NCBI RefSeq assembly: GCF_002161675.1
Contig: NZ_NFIH01000021.1
Location: 1 to 45,401 of the forward strand
Direction: 5' to 3'
Source of the DNA: Pseudoflavonifractor sp. An44
GTDB lineage: Bacteria; Bacillota; Clostridia; Oscillospirales; Oscillospiraceae
DNA: 45,401 nucleotides
The first letter of the stretch is position 1; each line of letters opens with the position of its first letter. The notes under the pieces were generated by a model. The model did no database searches and had not been told where the DNA came from. It saw only the letters and a list, made by a program, of their open reading frames with translations. Below are positions 11,265 through 18,883 of this stretch, one piece after another. Position numbers and translations under genes: made by a program.

Positions 11265-11578
11265 CAGTTTTTACCTACCCTTCCAACAATGAGGTCCGCC
11301 GCTTGCTCCAGATGCCCGCGGGCCTGCCGCTTCATGGCCTCACAGGCCTGGGCGTTGCCCTCCAGCACCTGGCGGGACTGCTGGGCGGCCAGCTCCTCGG
11401 CCTGGGCCATCATGGCCTTGGCCTTCTCCTGGGCCTGGGCCCGGGCCTCGGCCACCAGCGCCTTTCCAGCCCGCTGGGCGTCCGCCACAATCCGCTTGGC
11501 CTGGGCGGCAGCTTCCGCCTTCTGGCCCCGGGAGGCCTCCTCGGTCTGGGTCACCTTCTGGATGGCTTCAAATGCCAT
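11264..11578 (-). CDS. ntpF: V-type ATPase peripheral stalk subunit (G/H type, NtpF)
   Basis: A 104-aa protein that is almost all Ala-, Gln- and Glu-rich coiled coil (residues 10-90), as expected for the partner of subunit E in the peripheral stalk. It is the first gene of the operon, and the order F-I-K-E-C-G-A-B-D matches the E. hirae ntp operon exactly up to D. An AAAGAGGTGAG ribosome-binding site precedes the ATG. The sequence alone is low-complexity, so position in the operon carries much of the assignment. Confidence 0.88.
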
Positions 11579-11638
11579 AGTATCTCACCTCTTTCTGGGA
11601 CTCAAAGGTCATCAGGTTCCTTGGTTAGATGATCCCCG

Positions 11639-11678
11639 ATTATGTTAAAATTGTACCACATTTGTCAAATCAGTTCAA
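11639..11678 (-). promoter_or_regulatory. V-ATPase operon promoter (two overlapping candidates)
   Basis: On the minus strand, TTGAAC (11673-11678), 17 bp, TACAAT (11650-11655) with TGG just before it. An alternative is TTGACA (11663-11668), 18 bp, CATAAT (11639-11644). The leader to ntpF is about 55-65 nt. The region from here to 11800 is AT-rich and gene-free. Confidence 0.65.
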
Positions 11679-11801
11679 TAGTTTTTTAAGATTTTCGGTG
11701 AAAAAGTTCTACACTTCTTTTTGTAAAATCCCTGTGTTTTTTGTATTTTCCGTTCTATTTTTATCTCTTTTCTACTTTACTACCTATTTAACTAATGTTC
11801 C

Positions 11802-11836
11802 ACAAAAAGAAACCCCCAGGGCGTACGCCTTGGGGG
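11802..11836 (-). terminator. Terminator after the TIM-barrel gene
   Basis: CCCCCAGGGCGT and ACGCCTTGGGGG (11813-11824 and 11825-11836) form a hairpin with one wobble pair. On the minus strand it is followed by TTTCTTTTTG. It isolates the upstream genes from the V-ATPase promoter. Confidence 0.8.
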
Positions 11837-11863
11837 CATAAAGGAATCGGGTATGTGGAAGGC

Positions 11864-12556
11864 TCAGGTTTCCCCCTGTTCCTGGCGGTAGCGCTGCATG
11901 GAAACGGCGAACAGATCCGCACTGCTGGGCGGGGTATAGGTAATGGCGTTGGCCCCGGCGGCGATGGTCTCCAAAATGCTCTCGTCGGTGGGTCCGCCGG
12001 TGGCGATGATGGGGACGTTGGGGAACTGCGCCCGCACCGCCCGGACGATCTCAGGGGTGTGCCGGGCCCCGGAGATGTTGAGGATATCCGCCCCGGCCTC
12101 CAGCCGGGCGGCGATGTCGGTGTTGGGGGACACCACAGTGACCACCACCGGGATGTCCAGCACCTGCTTGAGCCGACGCACCACGTCGTTTTGGGTGGGG
12201 GCGTTGACCACCACCCCGAAGGCGCCCTCGTGCTCGGCGTCGTTGGCCAGGTTCACCACCCGCAGACCCCGGGTGACGCCGCCGCCCACTCCCACAAACA
12301 CGGGCATGTCGGCGGCCTGCATCACCGCTCGGTGGATGGCGGGCTGGGGGGTGAAGGGGTAGACGGCCATGACGGCGTCGGCGTTGATGTTGCGAATCAC
12401 CGCCACGTCGGTGGTAAAGGCCAGGGATTTGATTCTCCGCCCGAATACCCGGATGCCGGAGCACTCGGAGATGCAGGTGGGAATTTTAATCATGTGGCTG
12501 CGCAGGGTGCCCTCGTACTCAGGCACCCACTTGCGGGGGGCAATTTTCTCTGTCAT
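11864..12556 (-). CDS. Uncharacterised TIM-barrel protein (hydrolase-like)
   Basis: 230 aa of alternating beta strands and helices ending in a phosphate-binding-like pattern: GADILNISGARHTPEIV, then VPIIATGGPTDESILETIAAGANAITYTPP. This resembles TIM-barrel enzymes of the ribulose-phosphate-binding superfamily. A Cys-rich opening (PTCISECSGIRV) and a GVGGGVTRG loop are also present. I cannot name a substrate. GGAG lies about 9 bp before ATG 12556, and a strong terminator follows. The gap to the preceding gene holds one ATGAAGAATG-type repeat fragment. Confidence 0.75.
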   Translation of the reverse strand: MTEKIAPRKWVPEYEGTLRSHMIKIPTCISECSGIRVFGRRIKSLAFTTDVAVIRNINADAVMAVYPFTPQPAIHRAVMQAADMPVFVGVGGGVTRGLRVVNLANDAEHEGAFGVVVNAPTQNDVVRRLKQVLDIPVVVTVVSPNTDIAARLEAGADILNISGARHTPEIVRAVRAQFPNVPIIATGGPTDESILETIAAGANAITYTPPSSADLFAVSMQRYRQEQGET

Positions 12557-12651
12557 GGGGGTTCTCCTCTAAATGGGACAATGAAGAATGAAAAATGATG
12601 AATGCAAACCCTGATCGTGCTTGCGGCTCCCTCCGGGAGGCTTTTCGTCGC

Positions 12652-13722
12652 TCACTCCCAGATGGTCTGACCGCTGGTGTTCTCCTGGACCACCAGTTGG
12701 CGGGAGGGATCCATCCCCGCCTGGGTCAGCGCACGGGTCACCTGGGTCTGGGTGGTGGCCTTGTTCAGGGTCACCCACACCCGCTGGGTGTACTGGGCCA
12801 GCAGCTGGGGGGTCATGCCGCTGGTCACGCCGCCCTCCACCAGGGAGTCTCCCCGCACCTGGGCGGAGAGGCGCACCTGGCTGCCCTCCAGGGCCTGGGT
12901 GACCTCCTGCCAGAACTGCTCCACCACGGTGGCGCGGGTCTGGGGGTAGTTGGTGGACTGGGCCAGCACGTGCACCTCCCCCTGGTCGGGGAAGTAGGCG
13001 CTGTCCAGCACCAGCTCGTCAAAGCCCATCTGGGACAGCTCCACGCACAACTCCACCAGGTACTGCCGCACCTGGGTATTCACCGGGCTGACCCAGCTCA
13101 TGCCCATGAAGTCATACCAGCGGTTGCCGCTACGGGCCATCAGTAGGCTACCTCCCACGTTGGCAGCGGCCAGGGCCTGGTCCCGGAAGCAGTCCACCCG
13201 GGCCACCAGGTAGATGTCCTGGGCGGTCAGAGCGTTGAGGGCCTGGGTGAGGCTCTGGGTGGTGGACACCGTGCCCAGCTGACGGGCCAGAGCGGCCTGG
13301 CTGGGCCATTGCAGCTTGCCCCACTCGCCCTTGACCTGAACCACCACGGCGTCACAGCCCGTCTGCTGGGCCAGGGTCTGGGCCGAGCCGTCCAACAGCT
13401 GGCTCACCGTCACGTCCACCGCCCGAATCTCCTCTGTCTCCGGGGCCTGGGAGGGCGTGGGAGAGGGCTGGGGGGAATCGGAGGGGTCCGGCTCCTGGGT
13501 GGGGGTGTCGGAGGCTGGGGTCTGGGGGGTGTCCGTGGTCTGCCCCTGGGGCAGCCAGCTGGGCAGCGCCCCGCCGTTGTTCAACGCCAGCAGGTATCCG
13601 CCGCCGCCCACCACCAGGATGGCCAAAATACACACGATAAGTTTCAGGAAGGTGCTGGCGCCGCCGCCCCGTCCCTGATATCCTCTATATCCCATGCGGT
13701 TTCGTCTTCGCACCGAAACCAC
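12652..13722 (-). CDS. DUF4015-type putative glycoside hydrolase, membrane-anchored
   Basis: About 356 aa: a basic N-terminus, one membrane helix (residues ~25-47), a Pro-, Thr- and Ser-rich linker (~55-95), then an extracellular domain. That domain carries YLVARVDCFRDQALA, a WVSPVNTQVRQYLVELCVEL segment and FDELVLDSAYFP, the pattern of the DUF4015 putative glycosyl hydrolase (TIM-barrel) family; activity is unproven. The start is uncertain: GTG 13722 lies only 3 bp and GTG 13713 lies 12 bp from AAAGG. The stop is followed by a repeat fragment at about 12574-12600. Confidence 0.75.
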   Translation of the reverse strand: MVSVRRRNRMGYRGYQGRGGGASTFLKLIVCILAILVVGGGGYLLALNNGGALPSWLPQGQTTDTPQTPASDTPTQEPDPSDSPQPSPTPSQAPETEEIRAVDVTVSQLLDGSAQTLAQQTGCDAVVVQVKGEWGKLQWPSQAALARQLGTVSTTQSLTQALNALTAQDIYLVARVDCFRDQALAAANVGGSLLMARSGNRWYDFMGMSWVSPVNTQVRQYLVELCVELSQMGFDELVLDSAYFPDQGEVHVLAQSTNYPQTRATVVEQFWQEVTQALEGSQVRLSAQVRGDSLVEGGVTSGMTPQLLAQYTQRVWVTLNKATTQTQVTRALTQAGMDPSRQLVVQENTSGQTIWE

Positions 13723-13779
13723 CCGCCTTTCTCATCTGGAGTCTCTGGGGGCAGCGCTGGGCCGCCCACCGTGCCCCTT

Positions 13780-13808
13780 ATTCTACCACACCTTTCCCAG
13801 CGATTCCA
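13780..13808 (-). promoter_or_regulatory. Candidate promoter of the DUF4015 gene
   Basis: On the minus strand an extended -10 (TGG then TAGAAT, 13780-13785) lies 17 bp from a poor -35, TGGAAT (13803-13808). Confidence 0.4.
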
Positions 13809-13838
13809 CCGACATTTTGTAGATATTTTCCCGCCCCC

Positions 13839-14093
13839 TCAGCGGAACACCCACTGTGTCAACATGAGAAGCCCAAATCCTGGAACTCCCAGCACCCCCA
13901 GCACCAGGCCGTTGAGGGCGTTGAAGCCCAGGTACACCCCCAGGCTGGGCCCGATGCCCTGGAGGCCCCACAGCACCGCCATGGCCACCCCCCACCGCAC
14001 CGCCAGCTTTCCCAGCAGGCGCAGGGGGCGGCGGAAGATTGCCAGCAGCATCAGCGCCCCCAGGGCCACCCCCAGCCACAGACCCCAGCTCAT
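13839..14093 (-). CDS. bofA: BofA-type pro-sigma-K processing inhibitor
   Basis: BofA is an integral membrane protein that holds the SpoIVFB protease inactive during sporulation, delaying pro-sigma-K processing. The 84 aa have hydrophobic segments at 4-20 and 30-48 and the conserved C-terminal block FNALNGLVLGVLGVPGFGLLML, matching the NP.T..I.G.LG.PG pattern of BofA. It overlaps the upstream gene by 4 bp (ATGA). In Bacillus subtilis bofA lies directly after yaaL, the same arrangement seen here, which supports both calls and implies a spore-former. Confidence 0.85.
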   Translation of the reverse strand: MSWGLWLGVALGALMLLAIFRRPLRLLGKLAVRWGVAMAVLWGLQGIGPSLGVYLGFNALNGLVLGVLGVPGFGLLMLTQWVFR

Positions 14094-14326
14094 CGCATTC
14101 CCTCGTCGGCGGCGTCCAGGCGCTTGACCTGGCGCACCAGGTAGGAGTAGCGGCTGCGCAGGGCGTTGATCTCATACACGCAGGCGTCCACCAAGTCCGG
14201 GTCCGAGTGCAAATTGAACTGGGCATAGGCCTGGTTGAGCTGCACCCGGGTCTGGGCCACCCCCTCCATCAGGCACCGGCGCTCCTCCAGCCTGACATTC
14301 CTCCCCCGTTTTCTTCCCACCGTCAT
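14090..14326 (-). CDS. yaaL: YaaL-like DUF2508 family protein
   Basis: A 78-aa basic, helical protein with the DUF2508 look: an opening helix (QTRVQLNQAYAQFNL), then DPDLVDACVYEINALRSRYSYLVRQVK. Its function is unknown even in B. subtilis. The start is ATG 14326 with a full AAAGGAGG 7 bp upstream. It overlaps bofA by 4 bp. The recR gene that precedes yaaL in Bacillus is absent here; upstream is a 440-bp non-coding region. Confidence 0.8.
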   Translation of the reverse strand: MTVGRKRGRNVRLEERRCLMEGVAQTRVQLNQAYAQFNLHSDPDLVDACVYEINALRSRYSYLVRQVKRLDAADEGMR

Positions 14327-14434
14327 AGGGCATCCTCCTTTGGTTTTTTGTTCCAGATTCTCTCCCAGTTTAAGCGAAATACATAAAAATTATTCCAGAC
14401 CGGAAAAACTCTCCTAATATGGAGCCTCGCAGAG

Positions 14435-14602
14435 TTCCGTCACCCGCAGGTGACGGAATCCATTGAAATCTCGTCATTTCCGGGGACATGTGCATCGGAA
14501 ATGACACCTCTCATGGCGGACGGGGTGACTTTTTCGCAAGAAATCGAGCCCCATCCGCCATGCAATCCCCCACTCAAAGAAGTCCTGGGACTTCTTTGAG
14601 TG
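14435..14602. repeat. Four tandem hairpins in a 440-bp gene-free region
   Basis: The 14327-14766 gap has no gene. Its core has four hairpins in a row: TTCCGTCACC/GGTGACGGAA (14435-14458); GTCATTTCCG/CGGAAATGAC (14473-14505); CATGGCGGA...TCCGCCATG (14512-14562), extended by GGGG/CCCC and holding a small TTTC-GCAA-GAAA stem-loop; and a perfect 15-bp inverted repeat starting CACTCAAAGAAG (14571-14602). None is followed by a T-run on the plus strand. It may be a cluster of palindromic repeats or a structured RNA. Confidence 0.6.
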
Positions 14603-14688
14603 ATTAAAAATTATTCCTCTATTGGTGGAGTGGTTATAATACGGAAAGGAGTGGCGGCTCTGGTATCAGATTTTTGGGACACACACTC

Positions 14689-14718
14689 TTTACACTCCGT
14701 TTACGTGTATGTTATACT
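14689..14718 (+). promoter_or_regulatory. Promoter of the Na/Pi cotransporter gene
   Basis: TTTACA (14689-14694), 18 bp, TATACT (14713-14718) with TG at 14710-14711. The start is predicted near 14725, giving a leader of about 42 nt. Confidence 0.65.
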
Positions 14719-14766
14719 ATGACCAGTTATGTCCAAATTTGAAGAAAAAGATTGAGGTATGCGACT

Positions 14767-16509
14767 ATGGATTTATTCGACGTCCTGACGATGTTGGGCG
14801 GCCTGTCCCTGTTCCTCTTTGGTATGTCCATTATGGGCGATGGACTGGAGCGAGCAGCGGGCAACAAGCTCAAAACCATCCTGGAGCGGCTCACCTCCAG
14901 CCCCATCAAAGGCTTCTTCCTGGGCCTGGTGGTCACCGCCATCATTCAGTCCTCCTCTGCCACCACGGTGATGGTGGTGGGCTTCGTCAACTCCGGTGTG
15001 ATGAAGCTCAATCAGGCCGTGGGTATCATCATGGGTGCCAACGTGGGCACCACGGTGACGGCCTGGATTCTGTCTCTGTCCGGCATTCAGGGCGACAGCT
15101 TCTTTATCCAGCTGCTCAAGCCCACCTCCTTCTCCCCCATTCTGGCCGTCATCGGCGTGGTGCTGTATGTGTTCCTCAAGGACAACCGCAAGCGGGACAT
15201 CGGCGCCATTCTGCTGGGCTTTGCCACCCTCATGTTCGGCATGGACACCATGTCCGGGGCTGTGGCCGGTCTGAAGGACGTACCTGAGTTCACCAACATC
15301 CTGCTGATGTTCTCCAACCCCATCCTGGGCGTGCTGGCTGGCGCGGCTCTCACCGCCATCATCCAGTCCTCCTCTGCCTCTGTGGGTATCCTGCAGGCCC
15401 TGGCCTCCACGGGTGTGGTGACCTTTGGCTCCGCCATCCCCATCATCCTGGGCCAGAACATCGGCACCACCGTCACCGCCATGCTCTCCTCGGTGGGCGC
15501 CAACAAGAACGCCCGTCGGGCTGCCCTCATTCATCTGTATTTCAACGTCATTGGTACCATTACCTTCCTCATTTTGTTCTTTATCCTGCAAGTCTTCATC
15601 CCCATGCCCTTCCTCAACGACAGCATCAACGAGTTCTATATCGCCGTGGTCCACACGGTGTTCAACGTGGTGTGCACCCTGGCCCTGCTGCCCTTCAACA
15701 AGCTGCTGGTGAAGCTGGCCTGCGCCACCATCAAGGAAGAGGCCAAGGAGCCCGAGGTCATGCTGTTGGACGAGCGCCTGCTGGTCACTCCTCCCATCGC
15801 TCTGGAGCAGTGCAACAAGCTGGCCATCGGCATGGCCAACCTGGCCAGCACCTCCGTCCAGCGTGCCCTGGGCCTCATCACCTCCTACAACGAGGAGGAC
15901 GCCAAGCTGGTGTGCGAGGTGGAGGATCAGCTGGACCAGTACGAGGACCAGATTGGCTCCTACCTGGTAAAACTGTCCACCAAGACCCTGTCTGTGGATG
16001 ACAGCCGCGCCGTGTCCCTGCTGCTGCACTCCATCAGCGATCTGGAGCGCATCAGCGACCACGCCAAGAGCATCCAGATCTCCGCCCAGCGGATGCACAA
16101 CAAGCACAACCAGCTCTCCGGGGACGCCAAGGAGGAGCTGCAGGTGCTGGCCAAGGCCGTCACCGCCGTCACCAAGGAGACCGCCAAGAGCTTCGCCGAC
16201 GACGACAGCAAGCAGGCCCGGAAGGTGGAGCCCATGGAGCAGGTGGTGGACCACCTGTGCTCCAACATGAAGGCCCGCCACATCAAGCGTCTCCAAGACG
16301 GGGCCTGCCGTGTGGAGCAGGGTATGCTCTTCACCGACGTGCTGGGCGACTGCGCCCGCATCTCCGACCACTGCTCCAACGTGGCCGCCGCCATCATCGA
16401 GCTGCACCACGACAGCTACGACACCCACCAGTACCTGGATGACCTGCGCAGCGACCCCGAATTTAAAGAGCTGTACCAGGAGTATCTGGCCCAGTATCCC
16501 CTCCCCTAA
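14767..16509 (+). CDS. Na/Pi cotransporter family protein with C-terminal PhoU-like domain
   Basis: A sodium-dependent phosphate transporter of the NptA/YjbB type, 580 aa. The two inverted transport repeats each carry the QSSSA signature, at residues 61-65 (TAIIQSSSATTV) and 200-204 (TAIIQSSSASVG), within roughly eight membrane helices. From about residue 340 the protein is soluble and helical, a PhoU-like domain (ISDLERISDHAKSI, CARISDHCSNVAAAI). ATG 14767 is 9 bp after GAGG; an in-frame TTG at 14752 is less likely. It is transcribed alone between its own promoter and a strong terminator. Confidence 0.95.
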   Translation: MDLFDVLTMLGGLSLFLFGMSIMGDGLERAAGNKLKTILERLTSSPIKGFFLGLVVTAIIQSSSATTVMVVGFVNSGVMKLNQAVGIIMGANVGTTVTAWILSLSGIQGDSFFIQLLKPTSFSPILAVIGVVLYVFLKDNRKRDIGAILLGFATLMFGMDTMSGAVAGLKDVPEFTNILLMFSNPILGVLAGAALTAIIQSSSASVGILQALASTGVVTFGSAIPIILGQNIGTTVTAMLSSVGANKNARRAALIHLYFNVIGTITFLILFFILQVFIPMPFLNDSINEFYIAVVHTVFNVVCTLALLPFNKLLVKLACATIKEEAKEPEVMLLDERLLVTPPIALEQCNKLAIGMANLASTSVQRALGLITSYNEEDAKLVCEVEDQLDQYEDQIGSYLVKLSTKTLSVDDSRAVSLLLHSISDLERISDHAKSIQISAQRMHNKHNQLSGDAKEELQVLAKAVTAVTKETAKSFADDDSKQARKVEPMEQVVDHLCSNMKARHIKRLQDGACRVEQGMLFTDVLGDCARISDHCSNVAAAIIELHHDSYDTHQYLDDLRSDPEFKELYQEYLAQYPLP

Positions 16510-16536
16510 GCAAATCGGCAACATGCACGCATTTCC

Positions 16537-16571
16537 AACCGCCGCAGCCACAGCGCTGCGGCGGTTTTGTT
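16537..16571 (+). terminator. Terminator after the Na/Pi cotransporter
   Basis: AACCGCCGCAG (16537-16547) pairs with CTGCGGCGGTT (16556-16566), and TTTTG follows. Confidence 0.85.
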
Positions 16572-16623
16572 TGCACTCCTACGGGCGAACCAGTGAAGAG
16601 TGAAGAGTGAAAAGTGAAGAAGT

Positions 16624-16673
16624 GGAAGCGGCAAAGCCGCTTCCTTGACGGGGGCCAAACCTTGCGCTATAAT
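16624..16673 (+). promoter_or_regulatory. Promoter of the topoisomerase pair, with abutting hairpin
   Basis: TTGACG (16645-16650), 17 bp, TATAAT (16668-16673): a strong consensus. A perfect 9-bp hairpin, GGAAGCGGC-AAA-GCCGCTTCC (16624-16644), ends exactly at the -35 and could be an operator or a repeat. Just upstream (about 16590-16620) is an imperfect tandem GTGAAGAGTGAA run. Confidence 0.7.
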
Positions 16674-16713
16674 TAAAATGAAATGATATGCTCATACAAA
16701 AGTAGGTGCAACT

Positions 16714-18711
16714 ATGGCAAAAGCCAGTGTAAAGACAACATATGACAACCAATCCATATCTTCCCTGAAGGGTCCGGACCGGGTGCGCAAGCGCCCCGGC
16801 GTCATCTTCGGCTCCGACGGACTGGACGGCTGCCAGCACGCCGTGTTCGAGATTCTCTCCAACGCCATCGACGAGGCACGAGAGGGCCACGGCAGCCAGA
16901 TCATTGTCACCCGCTACCAGGACCACTCCATTGAGGTGGAGGACTTCGGCCGGGGCTGCCCCGTGGACTGGAACGAGGCGGAGGGCAAGTACAACTGGGA
17001 GCTGGTGTTCTGCGAGCTGTACGCCGGCGGCAAGTACAAAAACGGGGACGGGGACAACTACGAGTACTCCCTGGGCCTCAACGGCCTGGGCTCCTGCGCC
17101 ACCCAGTACGCCTCCCGCTACTTTGACGCCACCATCTACCGGGACGGCTTTAAGTACACCCTCCACTTTGAGCGGGGCGAACTGGTGGGGGAGATGATCA
17201 AAGAGCCCGCCGACCGGAAAAAGACCGGCTCCAAGTTCCGGTGGCTGCCCGACCTGGACGTGTTCACCGACATCGACATCCCCCTGGAGTACTACACCGA
17301 CACCTTGAAGCGTCAGGCGGTGGTCAACGCCCCGGTCACCTTCCGGCTGCGCAACCAGATCGGGGCCAACCGCTTTGAGACCACCGACTTCAAGTACGAA
17401 AACGGCATCATCGACTATGTCACCGAGCTGGTGGGAGATCAGTCCCTCACCCCCCCGGTGTTCTGGCAGACCGAACGGAAGGGTCGGGACCGGGCGGACA
17501 AGGCAGATTATAAGGTAAAGCTGTCTGTGTCCTTCTGCTTCTCCAACACGGTGAATTTGGTGGAGCACTACCACAACTCCTCCTGGCTGGAGTACGGCGG
17601 CGCCCCGGAGAAGGCCATGCGCTCCGCCTTTGTCTCCGCCATTGATTCCTGGCTCAAGCAAAACGGCAAGTACCAAAAGAGCGAGTCTAAGATCACCTGG
17701 GCGGACATTCAGGACTGTCTGGTGCTGGTGAGCAACAACTTCTCCACCCAGACCAGCTACGAAAACCAGACCAAAAAGGCCATCACCAACAAGTTCGTCC
17801 AGGAGGCCATGACCGAGTTCCTCCGCTCCCAGCTGGAGGTCTACTTCATCGAGAACCCCTTTGACGCCGAGAAGATCGCCGGACAGGTGCTCATCAACAA
17901 GCGGTCCCGGGAGACCGCCGAAAAGACCCGCCTGGGCATCAAAAAGAAGCTGTCCGGCTCGGTGGACATCTCCAACCGGGTGCAGAAGTTCGTGGACTGC
18001 CGCACCAAGGACGTCGCGAGGCGGGAACTGTATATCGTGGAGGGCGACTCCGCTCTGGGCGCCTGTAAGCTCAGCCGAGACGCTGAGTTCCAGGGTATCA
18101 TGCCCGTTCGTGGTAAGATTCTCAACTGTTTGAAGGCCGATTACGCCAAAATCTTCAAAAGTGAGATCATCACCGACCTGCTCAAGGTCATGGGCTGCGG
18201 CGTGGAGGTGAAGGACAAGCACGTCAAGGACCTGTCCGCCTTCGATCTGTCCGCCCTGCGGTGGAACAAGATCATCATCTGTACCGATGGCGACGTGGAC
18301 GGATTTCAGATTCGCACCCTCATCCTCACCATGCTCTACCGCCTCACCCCCACCCTCATCCAGGAGGGGTATGTGTTCATCGCCGAGTCCCCCCTGTACG
18401 AGATCACCTGTAAAGAGAAGACCTGGTTTGCCTACTCCGACCGGGAGAAGGCAGAGATCTGCCAGCAGCTGGACGCTGAGAAGAAAAAGTATGACTTGCA
18501 GCGCTCCAAGGGTCTTGGTGAGAACGAGCCGGACATGATGTGGCTGACCACCATGAGCCCGGACACCCGGCGGCTCATCAAGGTCATGCCCGAGGACGTG
18601 GAGCGCACCGCCCAGGTCTTCGACCTGCTGCTGGGGGACAACCTCCAGGGCCGCAAGGATCACATTGCGGAAAACGGCTACAAATACCTGGATATGGCCG
18701 ATATTTCATAA
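16714..18711 (+). CDS. Divergent type IIA topoisomerase subunit B (GyrB/ParE paralogue)
   Basis: The ATPase subunit of a type IIA topoisomerase, 665 aa. The GHKL fold is intact but unusual: E46, N50 and D53 in EILSNAIDEA, DFGRGCPV in place of DNGRGIPV, and GLNGLGS (121-127) in place of GLHGVGA. The Toprim domain has EGDSA (443-447) and D525, D527, D529 in TDGDVDG, where the usual motif is TDADVDG. KGLGENEPDMMW near the C-terminus is conserved. The pairing with a GyrA-type gene 172 bp downstream makes a full enzyme. It is too divergent to be the housekeeping GyrB, so I read it as the second, topo IV-like pair of Clostridia. Confidence 0.9.
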   Translation: MAKASVKTTYDNQSISSLKGPDRVRKRPGVIFGSDGLDGCQHAVFEILSNAIDEAREGHGSQIIVTRYQDHSIEVEDFGRGCPVDWNEAEGKYNWELVFCELYAGGKYKNGDGDNYEYSLGLNGLGSCATQYASRYFDATIYRDGFKYTLHFERGELVGEMIKEPADRKKTGSKFRWLPDLDVFTDIDIPLEYYTDTLKRQAVVNAPVTFRLRNQIGANRFETTDFKYENGIIDYVTELVGDQSLTPPVFWQTERKGRDRADKADYKVKLSVSFCFSNTVNLVEHYHNSSWLEYGGAPEKAMRSAFVSAIDSWLKQNGKYQKSESKITWADIQDCLVLVSNNFSTQTSYENQTKKAITNKFVQEAMTEFLRSQLEVYFIENPFDAEKIAGQVLINKRSRETAEKTRLGIKKKLSGSVDISNRVQKFVDCRTKDVARRELYIVEGDSALGACKLSRDAEFQGIMPVRGKILNCLKADYAKIFKSEIITDLLKVMGCGVEVKDKHVKDLSAFDLSALRWNKIIICTDGDVDGFQIRTLILTMLYRLTPTLIQEGYVFIAESPLYEITCKEKTWFAYSDREKAEICQQLDAEKKKYDLQRSKGLGENEPDMMWLTTMSPDTRRLIKVMPEDVERTAQVFDLLLGDNLQGRKDHIAENGYKYLDMADIS

Positions 18712-18736
18712 CTTCTATCTCTCATTTGTTGCTCCT

Positions 18737-18814
18737 GTAGGGGCGGGGCTTGCCCCGCCCGTATCACCAGGGCAATTCCAGGGTAGCAACGGGAGGGGCA
18801 AGCCCCTCCCCTAC
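18737..18814. repeat. REPIN-like element (two inverted GC-rich palindromes)
   Basis: Two 25-bp arms, 18737-18761 and 18790-18814, are inverted copies of each other with 23 of 25 matches. Each arm is itself a near-perfect palindrome (GGGCGGGGC-TT-GCCCCGCCC and GGGAGGGGC-AA-GCCCCTCCC), separated by 28 bp. This is the architecture of a REP doublet. It lies between the two topoisomerase subunit genes. A degenerate single arm is at 39107-39122. Confidence 0.8.
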
Positions 18815-18883
18815 CCCCACGCCGGAAAGTCCAAAGCGTGGATTTTAACGCTAGAAATCGTATCATGATAAGGACGGAATTAC

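Noticed and set aside
13783-14226. 147-codon minus-strand frame across yaaL and bofA
   Set aside because: It is an alternative frame of two well-supported overlapping genes and has no start signal of its own.
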